Below, one piece after another: positions 1 through 12,600 of a stretch of 64,000 nt of DNA (the stretch's first letter is position 1; each line of letters begins with the position of its first letter). The position numbers and the translations under genes were made by a program. The notes below the pieces were generated by a model. The model made no database searches. It saw only the letters and a list, made by a program, of their open reading frames with translations, and was not told the origin of the DNA. This DNA comes from Sipunculus nudus. Taxonomy: Eukaryota; Annelida; Sipuncula; Golfingiida; Sipunculidae. The stretch lies in the NCBI GenBank assembly GCA_026874595.1, contig CM049306.1:75889642-75953641 (forward strand), in the 5' to 3' direction.

Positions 1-495
1 TTAGCTATTTAAAGTTGGTCTGAACCTTGGAAATCCCCTTGCACAGAGTTAAGCCTCCTCAGTGCAGGCTTAGCATTTCAGCCTGCCAGGTGACTTAAGT
101 CACTAACATTATTTTTATTGAAACTGATTTAAAGTTTGAAAAAAGTGACTTAAGTCAAAAATGCAGAATAATAGGCTTATGTCGGGATGCTGAAACTTGG
201 CCCAGCTTTGTTTACCAAGACTATAACACTATGAGACTTACCTTCAGCCTTTTCCTTTTCTTTTCTTGTTGCATTTTCAGGCACTGAATACCTGCAGTGA
301 AAGACTTTGACCTCTGTACTTAAAACATACAGTAAAGTGATTAGTAACTATGACTTCTGATTTTTAATAACTTATAATATTTATTCTTTAATTTTTATCT
401 AATACCCCAGTTTGTGAATGAGAATTTTATAGTAGTTAACCTTTGCACCTGATGAATCACCTGCAACATTTTAATAAGCTCTTTTTTACTAAGCA

Positions 496-3150
496 AGGGA
501 CCTATGGGTCACGGCGCTCAGCTGTTATATATGATAAAAAATATAATTTAGAAATGAGGCACATGCTGGTTTTATGTGGTAAAAAAATAAGCTGTATTAT
601 GAGTTGTTTTTGTTTAGCCTAAGTATGATTTTGATAGTACCTTTGGAGACAGGGAAGAGGATTGATTTCATTTATTTTATTAACTAATGGAGTGCTATTG
701 TCACAGATTTTGACTTGGCCATATAACTTATGAGCAGAACATATAATATAAGAGTTAAACTATTTATTTTAAAAAATTACATATATTGTCCCAAATATAA
801 TTTTTATTAAAAATAATACAAGAATCGTATGATTTTTTAAAAATAAAATATAACTGAAATGATTATTAAAATAATATTAAAGAATATATAATAATGAATG
901 CATTCATGAATACATTTTGAAAGTATTTGCACTGGTATTCATATACTTTCATTTTTACCTGAATTCCCATTCTTATGAAAGAAATTTTATCATGGAGTAC
1001 ATATTCATATTTATATTTAAATACAGTTGCAAAGTATTCGCTGCATTTCTGGTATTTATTCAGGTTTCACCAAACAATGATGTTGAGAATCCAGAATATA
1101 CAAAATTCACACATTTAAATAATGATCATAAGTACCTGGTTTTATGGCTTTTATTTATATTAAAAAAAATAAATGTAATATATTCATTTTTGACTAATTT
1201 CATATCAATGTACACACTAGACACAGTAGGAATCTAGATTAATTATATCAACTACATCTTTGTCTATCATTAATTTTCTTCATATGATCCCTAATGATTA
1301 GTAATGAATAATATGATTTACTTTTTTATCATTAAAATTGAACTGAAAAATACCATAGGTGACTGCATGGTGTTATTTGGAATACGTGACATTCTATCCA
1401 TCAATACAAGATTCTTATATCATCAGTAACTGCAAGTTAATTTCCTGTTATTATCAACTAACAAATTCCTTTTCTATTTTTTTTTAATTTGTTATTAAAA
1501 ATCAATAAAAAATTATTAATTTATTGTTTATTTGTTATGTTGTTGGTTAAAACTACTAGATGAGTTGGGGTGGACACCTGGATCAACTATGGCTGGCCAT
1601 AAGCTGCCTGGCTGCCCCAGTTTGAGGCCTCGCCTCAAGCATGCATAATCTGCTGAAAGTTCAACAAGGTCGACATACAGGTGACTCAAGAGGGCCTAGA
1701 GAGAGCCACGGTCTGACATGGTCTCATAAAAACATTAATAAAAGCTACAATTTTTGGCCAATTTCTTTCAGCTTTCTAAACTAAAAAGCTGAAATTCTTA
1801 TGTGTGCATGATATGAAAATTATATCAACAGTGCTCACAGGAAACAAACGTGCCATGGTCAAAGTTGGGCAAAATTTAAGGTACTAAGTTTATATTTATA
1901 CTAATAACTTATAAAATTTGAAAAATTCAGAACTAATTTTGGGTATTCAATTGAAACTTGATTAAATAATGTTACATCCCTGACAAAAAATCTCTAGCTT
2001 CAGCAATCCTCTTGTTAAGGGAGTAAATATATTTCTTGATTTTTTACAAAGTGCATTATGTTTGGGTCCATAACTTAAAACAATTACGCAATACTGACAT
2101 CATTTCTGGCATTTGCATAGAGAATGTATAGAAAAATATGTATATTATATATGATTAAAGTCAGAACAGTGGTTTTGATATTAGGCAGTCTTGAAGTGTA
2201 ACAATGGGTTTATTATTGAAAAAAAATGAAGTTTTTCATTAATATCTCAAAGGTATTAATTCCTAGTGACCAAATTCATGGCATGACAGGGGATTTTGGA
2301 GACATCTAATTGTATGCCAAATTTTACGAACTGAGAGCTTAAGCTGGGAAGCTGAGCTCTTGCAAACTGCATAACACTAGCCTGATGTAAACAATAACGT
2401 TACATGGTGCTTGAAAACTTGAATAAACCTACAGTTTTGGATCAACTGGTTTCAAATTATTGGTGTCAACAGACAAAATGCTAACAAAAACATGCTGTGA
2501 AAATTAAATCCACAGTACCTACAGGGAAAAAACGTGCCATGGTCAAAGTTGGGCAATATTTAAGGTACCAATTTTTTATTTTTGTTAATATTTTAAAAAC
2601 TTTAAAAGATTTTGATCTAATTTTGGGTATACAATTTAATTTTGATTAATTAAAGTTATATTACTGGGAAAAAAAGTCCATAGCTTTAACATGTTTTGTG
2701 TTCAGTGATGTAATATCTTTCCTGATTTTTTACAAAATTTATTATGTTTGGGGCCATAACTTTTTTAAATTATATAATACAGACATAATTTCTGGCATGT
2801 ACATAGGTACTATATAGAGGAATATTTATGGTTGATATGAGGAAAAACAGATGAGTGGTTTTATATATGGCAGTCCTGAAGTGAGAAAATAGGTTTTTAA
2901 TAAAAAAATGAGTTTTTTCCTTAATTTCTCAAAGGAACAAAGTCGCAAAGACCCAGTTTTCGGCTTGGTAGGAGATCTTGGGGACATCTAACATTTTGCC
3001 GAATTTTGGATTCTTAGGTCTTACAGTTTCAAAACGTGCCACATCTACAGACAGACGGACGGCACCACGGACGGACGGACAGACGGACGGAGGACGGAAA
3101 ATGGACCACGACTATAGCTCAGATGACTTATAGTCAGCTGAGCTAAAAAT
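496..3150 (-). repeat. 2.65-kb dispersed repeat, copy A
   Basis: It begins AGGGACCTATGGGTCACGGC and ends in a GGAC/GACG run, TATAGCTCAGATGACTTATA and TCAGCTGAGCTAAAAAT. Copy B at 16294-18915 is nearly the same along its whole length, in the same orientation. Family relatives in the opposite orientation share the two ends (for example 53255-55710). An open frame near 917-1237 is AT-rich, hydrophobic and broken in copy B, so I do not call it a gene. Confidence 0.85.
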
Positions 3151-3880
3151 TCCTAAGAAACTAGGCAGAGATTTAGTGGTCAGACAGATCATCAGTCTGT
3201 CTTCCTGTCTGTCTCAGTAAAGATACATCTGAAACAGTTAAACATGGGTTTCAGTCCTTTGAGGATAGAGTGATCAGACAGACATCCAGGGTGAGCTGGT
3301 GTAATGATGTTTATTCAACAAGAAACGCAGATGGACAGACAGATGGACAGAGGGACATACATGTTGACTTTATTATAAACAAAACTTTCCTTCCTAAGCA
3401 ATGGTAACAAATGTATTTTTTGACAAATGCACACATTTACAAACAAGGCCTACAGGCCTAATGCGAACCTGTGCATATGGATATACACCAGGTATAACGC
3501 TTCAGTGCTGGACCATTACTTTTCATGTATATGAACTATGCAAGTACTAAACATTTTGAATAAAAAACAATTACACAAACATCACTGCTGAAATTCTGGC
3601 ATGGGTGCACACAACACTAAAAAGATTGTAGCTGGCACCACCAGTCTTATATACAACAAAGCTATCAGAGATATATACATATGCCCAATTTCACACTGAT
3701 ATATCAAACACCTCTTGAGAAAAACGCAGGGACACACACTGTGCAAAAGTCATGGTAGGTGGCGAAACCTGTCTTGTGAGCGAGAAAGCCATCAAAGACA
3801 CATAGACAGGTCAAAATATTAGGCCAATACATCAAACTTACCTTGAGTCTGATGCATGGGGCTGACCAGGCTTAGGTGAG
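3151..3880. other. No gene seen; CAGACAGA-rich repeat-derived sequence
   Basis: The stretch holds scattered GACAGACAG/TCTGTCTG runs (3181-3260, 3330-3360) and otherwise unremarkable AT-rich sequence. I see no exon here on either strand. Confidence 0.4.
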
Positions 3881-3884
3881 AAAG

Positions 3885-4480
3885 GCTGTTGCCCTGAGTG
3901 AACTGTGACAAATTGCTTGCTCAGGCTACTGCACTGAGTGAACTCATGACCTGCACCTGGCTAGACTGAGTGAACTTTTGACCTGTACCTGGCTGCACTG
4001 AGTGAACTCTTGACCTGTTGCATCATCTGACACAGTTGGCAGTCTGCCAAAGCTATAAATAGAATGCAGCTACTGCACTGAGTAAACTCCTGACCAATAC
4101 CTTGCTGCACTGAGTGAACTCTTTACCTGTTGCCTAATCTGATACAGTTGGCAGCCTGCCAAAGCTATAAATAGATCCAGACTGACCTCTAGCCTGTTAC
4201 CAAATCTGAAATGGTAGCCACACCATTGCATAAGCTCATGCAGGGGCCCTGCCCTGAGGGGCTTGACACCCATGAAGTGATCACATGGTCCCCATGAGGT
4301 TTTCACATGTCACGCATGAGGTGATCACATGCCATGTGCTTGGCTGCACTGACTGAACTCTTGACCTATATCTGGCTGCACTGAATGAACTCTTGATCTG
4401 TTCCCAAATCTGAAACAGTTGGCAGTTTCTCAATCTATTTAAAGATACAGATTCAATCTTGGCCTGTTGGTATATCTGTT
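3885..4480. repeat. Degenerate minisatellite, about 32-bp unit
   Basis: The phrase GCACTGAGTGAACTCTTGAC recurs about ten times at irregular spacing, with a longer secondary unit containing CAGTTGGCAGTCTGCCAAAG. Open frames here on the minus strand are by-products of the repeat. Confidence 0.6.
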
Positions 4481-4499
4481 TACACATACTGAAAGACTT

Positions 4500-7215
4500 T
4501 GGTTAAATTTTCTTTTTTCAAGCCGACATATTCATAAACTTTTTATCAAAATATCTAGAATAATTAAAGATGCAGTACTTTCATTGTTAAAGGTCCAATA
4601 GTTCTGCCAAAAATCATTCTAGTAAACTTGAACAAAGGCCACCTAAGAATAATTTTTGTGCAATGTTACAGAAGATATAATTGAAATAATAATTTTGTAG
4701 AAGAACACTATTGCAGTCCTCATTTGGAAAAGGCAATATAATGGCCATAAGACCAACTTAAGCTTTTCACAACTCAACCAAAAATCAACAAACTTAGTAT
4801 ATTCTGATATGATTGAAAGAACCATGTCCCAGGATAATTCTTTTGAAAAATTGAACAATTCAACTTGACAGTTTCATCATAAAGCTGAAAGAGGCTAAAA
4901 TTATAAGTTTTTTTTGCCCATAAAAAACAGGTCAATGTAGGTGGCACCACTAAATCTACAACTTCAAATATGAGTCATGTGACCAACATTTGCACAATAC
5001 CTGGTAATTCTAGCTTCTGTCATTTCTGAGAGTACTATGTCAGTATGCTTACTTGGCCAAATGACTGTTCAAATTTGTGTAACTCCACTAAAATTCATCA
5101 AATGCAAACCATTTGAACAAACTTGAGAGGGCTTGCCTCTGGGATCATTTATGTAAAATATTGAACAATTTGGCTGGACCGTCTACAAGAAGATGACTTT
5201 TAAAAGTTTTTCAGCTTTTTCCCTATAAAATCTAAGTAAATGCAGACAGCAATAAAATAAGCTGAATCCCTAAAATTTGATATGTGACAGATTATTGCAT
5301 AAAATCTGGGAATGGTAGCTCCTGCTATTCCTGAGAAATAATGGATTAATGTACAGATGACCAATGACCCCCGTACAAAAAAAGGTTATTTCAGGTGGCG
5401 CCACCAATACCTAAATTTTTAAATATGACTCATGTGACAAACACTGGCAAAAAAATTTGGTGATGATAGCTCTGGCCGTTTCTGAGACTGTCATTTTAGT
5501 ATGCTTTTCTGGACAGATGACTAAGTTCAACTTCCTGTAACTCGACCAAAATTCACCAAACATGAACCATTGGAAAAAAATTGAGGTAGATGGTATAAAA
5601 GATTTTTCTGTGAAATATTGAACAATTTCGCTTGAGTGTTTCGCAAGAGAAGATTTTTAAAGGTTTTTTTTAGCTTTTTCTCTAAAAAATTTAAGAAAAT
5701 TTTCAGATGGCTAATTTTTTGCATTAAATTTCATGATGCTAACTCCAATTATTTTCAAAGTAGTATGGGTTAACGTACAGAAAACAAACGCCGCCACACC
5801 ATCGCATAAGCTCACAGGTTCACTAAAAATTAATACAGATGCATATTGAATGCAAAATTGTAATACAGATACATCTCACTGATGGCAAAATCTTGAATTA
5901 ATTTGACTATGGATACCAATTATTTACAATCCATGTACAGCCGTCTTTATATACCCACAGAGAGCTGTATACTTGTGAATGTAAACATTGCCTGGCATGA
6001 GGAATATCTAAAAATCATAAATCTACATTTTTTAAAAGCTTTTAAAAAACATTGTCAATATTAACCATAGATAACCTAAAATCTAAATGTCTATAGGCAT
6101 GATGTAATAAATGCTGATAAACTGGTGCCAGTCTAGATGTATCTGCTTCACACAGCTAACATATATGGTAAAATGACTCAATTGAATCTTTATAATTCAG
6201 CCAAAATTCATTCTTTGGAACCATAAAAGCCAATTATTATAAGAATTATTCAGGGGATTATTCTTGTAAAATATTAAACAAATTGGCCTCAGTAGGGTCA
6301 GTCAATAAAAATTTTACAGGTTTATAACTCATGTGGGAAAATATAGCAAAATGGCTAAGTTAAGCTTCCCATAACTCAGCCAAAAAGCACTGAACCAAAA
6401 CCATTTGAACAAACTTTATTATCAACATCTAAGGATAATTAATGTGTGAGATTTAAGAATTTGGCCCAGTGGTTTTTGAGGAAAAGATCTTTGTAGCCAC
6501 TGAGCTAAAATGGGCTGTTACAGCATATGACTAAATTCAGCTTCCCATAACTCAGCCAAAAGTCACTGAACTGAGACCATTTGAACAAACTTCAGAAAGC
6601 ACTACCCTAGGATCATTTCTGTGCGATATTAAACTATTTGGCCATATGATTTCAGAGAAGAAGTTTTTTGTAGCCGTCAGTATGATACGGGCACTGATGA
6701 CCCCCATACAAAAAAGGCCGATGCAGGTGGCGCCACCAATACCTCAATTTCAGATATGTCTCATGTGAACAACATTGGCACAAAGTTTGGTGATGATAGC
6801 TCCAGCCGTTTCTGAGATTGTAATTTTAGTATGCTTTTATGGACAGATGACTAAGTTCAACTTCCTGTAACTCGGCCAAAAATCACCATATTAAACCATT
6901 CGAACAAACTTGAGAAAGATTATTCCAGGAATCAGCTCTGTGAAATATTGGACAATTTGGCTGAACAGTTTTGGAGAAGAAGATTTTTAAAGCTTTTTTA
7001 GCTTTTTCCCTATAAAATCTAAGAAAAGGCAGTTAGCCAAAAAATAAGCAAAATCTGATAAAGTTTTTTAGATGACTAATTTTTTGCATAAAATTTCGTG
7101 ATGCTACCTCTTGCCGTTTTCAAGATAGTATGGGTTAACGTACAGACGATGGATGACAGACAATGGCCGACGGACGCCGCCACACCATCGCATTAGCTCA
7201 CAGGTTCGCTAAAAA
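4500..7215. repeat. Block of degenerate repeats with 'AACTCAGCCAAAAATCAC' units
   Basis: Related units such as CTTCCCATAACTCAGCCAAA occur near 4760, 5070, 5530, 6190, 6370, 6545 and 6860. The ends share CGCCGCCACACCATCGCAT and a GCTCACAGGTTC motif (5788-5830 and 7174-7208). Two units contain the palindrome GGTGGCGCCACC. No intact coding frame is visible. Confidence 0.65.
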
Positions 7216-9255
7216 CATGGGTGAAATATAATTACTTCAACTTTTTGACAGTGCTTAAAATATTTTTTTACTTTTCAGACAGAAAAAGAAATGTAATTAT
7301 TTTGAGAGACAGATGGGCAGGGCTGAATGCATGATCTCTGTGCTTCACCTGATGTGGAAAAATGTAAATATTCAGAAGCCACAGACACATAGGGATAAAA
7401 CAGCAGCCATTACAAATAGGCAAACAAACATAGGTGGATTCTGTGGTTGCTTTTTTGTTTTGAGGGTTTCATGTTCACAATATTTGTGAAAGGGGAAATA
7501 TTGTGAAAGTATAACTTTTGTGAATAAGAACTCCCATTGTCATAAGTAAAGTTAAGGGTAAAACTTTGTCATTGTGAAAAACATTGTATCATGTATGTTC
7601 AAAGATTAACATTTTAAATGGTATCAGATCTTTCAAATTATTTGCCATTTAAGAAGAAATAGTTTTTGTTGCTAACTCCCGCCAAGTATTAAACAATACA
7701 AAATATATATGAACAGATACTAATAAAGAAGAAAAAAAAATTCTGTGTGGCCAACGCCACCACCAACTTCAAAGTGACACGCGGGAGGACCATTGCGCAC
7801 CTGTACGATCTGCCTGAGCGCACACGCACATATTAATTTACTCCCCTCCCCCCTGCCCTAATTAGGAGGTTGGCGAGCCAGTAGACTAGCTGGTGACCTG
7901 GCCCATTATAACTGTATAATGGATAACTTCCATTATACCTTTAATAATCTATGTAAAGTCTTATAGTAATGATAGATTGTGAAAAATTGAAACCTTGTGT
8001 AACACTGAAAAATTTACCAATGTGGTATTTTAATATGAAGGCAACCACAATACATCTGTGTTGCAGTGGGACAAACAGACCGGTTTTGAGCTTAAGTTAT
8101 AAAGTAATTTAGACAGAAAGAGCTTGCTTGCTTGGTGGAAAATATTTTTTTAAAATTTCCACCACATGAGGGGCCCAAGATTAAGATTTCTGGCTGATTT
8201 AATGAAAATTTCCAAAAGTTCTAGGGTATCTACCTGACATCTAGCTTGGAAAACTTTTGGGAAAGATATTGGCACAAATTGTGACCTGTGTAAGGAGGAA
8301 TACCGCAGAATGTATTAATGGTACAGACTTAGAAAAAGTACAAATTTGTGTATTATAACCAAGAAGAGGAGTCCGCCTCCATTGAGTGCAACAATCAGAT
8401 GGTCATGCAAAATCTGAACCACAATACATGCACACCTGTACGCCTGGGTGTAGCTTGAAACAGGGGTTTTCCAGAATTCCATCTGCCAATTATGATGGTG
8501 CGGCTTCAAACAGAAGTGCAGCCTAATCGAGACTAATTACTCCCGGCACTTATTCTTGTCCAAGGCAGTGCCTTTTTTCAAAAGTACATGTAATCTTTAT
8601 ATATTTATTTTCTTGTTGTTAATCAAATACCAACCATCATCTGTTTGACACCCTAATACTCATTGGCAATAAATGATATCTTATTTTGTGGAAAGACAAG
8701 CCTTGCAAACAGAAAAAAATATTGAACTGACGACTATGCTTACAGAACTTTGATTTCCATCAAGCAATAAATAGAGACATACCGGTATGCATAAAACCAT
8801 TTTCTCTCTTCATGAGCATGAGTAAAACTAGGAATCTTTTGTAAAATCATATTCGATGACTGAAAGATAAATAACAACCGGTGATTAATCATAAATTGAT
8901 TATTTAAGGTACCAGCAGTATTACTGTGAAATCTGCTGTACAGAATTGTATAAGAAATATTGACCAAGTAAATTCAGTCTAACTCGTACATCAGGCTGAA
9001 AGGTCAAGGTAAAGGCCAGATTGTTAACACTTTCATTTCCTAAGGTTAAGTTTTATGCTGTTTGTTGTTTTTTTTACCCCATCTTTTTAATATCTCTGAC
9101 AGAATAAGAATATTTCATCAGGATTTGGATGTGCATTCATATTCGTTTGTGCTTGGTTAAGCAAATATGTGATTGATTTAATCAATTATGGAAGGAAAAG
9201 ACTAATCATCAATATAATTGATTAATTGGCATACCACTAGTAAAACCCAACTTAC
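7216..9255. other. No gene recognised; likely intron 3 of the minus-strand gene
   Basis: If the minus-strand gene keeps the structure of its paralogue, this is its third intron and should be followed by a micro-exon and CARD exons further left. I searched by eye for a frame resembling the CARD and found none. A GC-richer patch at 7741-7910 gave no recognisable protein. Confidence 0.35.
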
Positions 9256-9615
9256 GAGGCCGCATCTGTGGTGTCTTGTCCAGCACTGGGGACTGTGGTT
9301 TGTGTTCTTGGCCCTGCCGCTGCACCTCCCGCTGCGACCTCCCCAGTCTGTGGAGGGTTGGTGTCTTCACTGATTCTCAGCTTCTGCATGAATCTTGCTG
9401 GGTCACACTCTGTCCATTCACTGCATATCTCATCATCCACCTCACACCACTCTTCAACATCAGGTATGTAAACTTCCAGTGTCGGTGGATTTGGAAGACT
9501 GAATTTATTTTGGACTTGCTCCTTCAGGTGTTGTGTTGTCGTCAGCTGTGTTAGAGGCACCCTCACTTGCTTAGTTGAATTGCCACGTTTCACCACAAAT
9601 TTCATAGGTTCATCC
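9256..9615 (-). CDS. Exon 3 of the minus-strand gene: beta-grasp domain
   Basis: The acceptor TTTATATTTTAG opens this 360-nt exon and the donor GTAAGT closes it. It encodes a beta-grasp domain aligning with residues 44-121 of the plus-strand protein without large gaps (FVV..G, V.NKFSL, L.VY, WCEVDDE against YCEVDED, KLRI). The tail after the domain is Ala/Gly/Thr-rich and unlike the Asn/Thr/Asp tail of the paralogue. Confidence 0.78.
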
Positions 9616-12600
9616 CTAAAATATAAAACAATCAACTGAGACCTACTTACAGGTCTGCATTGTTTACAATCACAAATTCTATTTTTGCTATAGCAATATT
9701 CATAAAGCCTTTTATAAATAAATTAAAAGTCTGTACCATCAATCTGTTCATAAAGAAATTTGACTATTATTCTTTGAAATTTAAATGTAATCACACAGTT
9801 TCACACCTAAGAGAATGAGGGTTCATGTTCTAATTGCCTCGATCCACCATTATGGTATGCATTGTTCACAACATAACTCCTGCAATCATGAACAGAATCT
9901 CATGAATTTTTCAGAGCTTTTCCAGAATGAGCCATTCAAGAATCAATGAGATTTTGGTGTGGATCTGGCATTTGTTCTGGTTTCACAACCATCATGCAAT
10001 ACAAAGGGTAACCAATGACACTGTCCAGAATTTAATGATGGCAGGGTCTGGGTCTTCGAGTGATATTTTTATATTTAAAGCCAAGAGAATAAGAGAAAAG
10101 GGTAAAAAAATGCAACAGAATTGATTTTTGCACAATGAATTTTCATAAGGTACATAGTTTTAACACACTAAAACTAAGTCTACTATTATCAGTAAATGCA
10201 AAATATAAATATTTTGATTTTGAGTTGCGATTTTTAAAGATAAACTTGGTCTGTAATTATGACCAGTATAAAAAATTCAGAACATGAATTATGCAGTGCT
10301 CATCTAGCATTAAATTATGCAATTTTCACAAAGTGAACTTAATGAACTCTTCTTCATAGAAAGCTGGTATCTCAGGTAGCTCAACCTGCAGGTTCAAAGT
10401 CCTTTGAAAAAGTGTAGAACGCAGCACAAAGGCCAATCAGATATAACACACAGAATCAAAATCAGACCAGGATATAGGAGCAAGCAGGTCAGGAAATAAA
10501 GGAGAAAAAGCATGTGTTTATGATTTTGAAAAGCCTGCATAAATAATCATAAGTAATGAAGTTCAAAATTTTGTGCTGACACAATTAAATGAGCCAGGGA
10601 AGATGGATCCATGATGTCCATCCACAATCTAATGATTCAGGGAAGATGGGTCTGTGGGGACCATCCACAATTTAGTGAGCCAGGGAGGATGGATCTGTGG
10701 GGATCATCCACAATTTATTGAGCCAGGGAGAATGGATCTGTGGGGATCATCCACAATTTAGTGATCCAGGGAGGAAAGATCTGTGGGGATCATCCAAAAT
10801 TTAGTGAGCCAGGGAGAATGGATCTGTGGGAATCATCCACAATTTCGTTAGCCAGGGAGAATGGATCTGTGGGGATCATCAACAATTTAGTGAGCCAGGG
10901 AGGATGGATCTGTAGGGATCATCCAAAACCTAGTGAGACTTGGGGATGGATCTGTGGGGATCATCCAAAATTTAGTGAGACTGGGGGATGGATCTGTGGG
11001 GATCATCCACAATTTAGTGAGCCAGGGAGGATGGATCTGTGGGGATCATCAACAATTTAGTGACCCAGGGAGGATGGATCTGTAGGGATCATCCAAAATT
11101 TAGTGAGCCACGGAGGATGGATCTCCCAGGGCAGCTGGAAATCTTGCACTTCTATTGAAGCTTCTGATTTTACTGCTGCCTGAAATGACCTGTTATGATG
11201 GACTTAGACACCAGCTGTCTGCTGAAAAAAGTTTTGAATATAATGCAACTAGTAGCCAATAAAATGCCAGTTAACAAACATTAGACAGGCAACATGGCTG
11301 CACTTTATGGGACCACTTGATGAGTTTTATAGTTTCAGTATGTTTTAAAACTCAGCAATCTCTTAAGCCATTCTTGGCAGTTATTAATTAGCAAACATCA
11401 TTGGTTATCTTGACCAATAATGAACACATCCCAATAATAATATAGATCCCTGTTCACATCAGTTGTGTGTCACTGTAGTCAGCTGAGCTAAAAATCCAAT
11501 TGTATTTCTTTTATCTCAAATTTTCATCACTGTTTATCATTTGTATATCAATCAAAGGGGAAATAATGTTCATAAATATTTTAAAGAAAAAACAAGAATT
11601 TTTGAAGAAAAAAAAGGTCTGAGAAAAAAATATACTTTTTATCTGTCCTAGCAGGGACATGTCATGGCTGCATCTGGAAGAAATGCTTGAGTATAGATTA
11701 GATTTTCTGACTGCATTGTCTTTCTCCCACTTACCAACAGTTCTTTTTGCCTGCCTGGAGCCTATATCCCGCTACCTGGTGGGCAATGTTGTAACTATCT
11801 CAATAAGACAAATTACACACACATTAAAATTATAGCTTAGCAAGGCTATATATGAATGAGTTTCGTACACATACCCGATAAGTCTCCTGCCTTGTCCTGG
11901 TAAGTTTCCCAGGCTGGGTTGATCAGGACTGGCAAGGCTGTCTGGCTCACCACTTGGATGCCTGCAGGTAAATGTAAAGGTGTAATGCACCAAAAACATG
12001 CCAGCACATATGTTCTTAAGAAAAATTATATGTGATAATTCTTTTTAGCATGAAAAATTATATATGACAAACCTTGACACCGAATGAAAATTACTGGTAT
12101 CAAAAACACAAAACTAAAATGAACTTGCCAGCTGATTTATATTTTTATCTCTAATAACTGATAAAAAGAACATTATGTAAAAACTCAAGGGACGTTGTAG
12201 TTTTCAAAGATTAATTCATGTAAACTTAGTCTAGTTACAATTTGGATTAATACTGACAATTAAATCAGTGGCAGATCCAAAGGGGGGAAGTGGGTCCAGA
12301 CCCCACCCCCTTTTTGACCTGAAACAACCTGTTTTAAGGTTTTCAAACCAAATTTTGGACCTTTGTTTAGGTTTACTTTTAGTCTTCCTGGGTTGGACCC
12401 TCCCCTTTCCAAAATCCTTGATCTGCCCCTGTAAATATGACCTAAAGGCTAATTGTCCTCTCCCTTGTGTTGTGTCTAGTTCCCTCACATGTGCAAGACC
12501 CTTCATCTCTTAACACCAGCTGATAAACTAAGTCATCTGAGCTATAGGGTCCTTTATCTGTCATGCTTACTGCTGTCCAGCAATCCGTTAACAAGGAACG

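Noticed and set aside
917-1237. 106-codon open frame, also partly present at 16792-17013
   Set aside because: It lies in the 2.6-kb dispersed repeat, is AT-rich and hydrophobic, and is broken in the other copy.
10740-11060. 106-codon repetitive frame
   Set aside because: It is the translation of the 43-bp minisatellite, whose unit is not a multiple of three. No start context or domain supports it.
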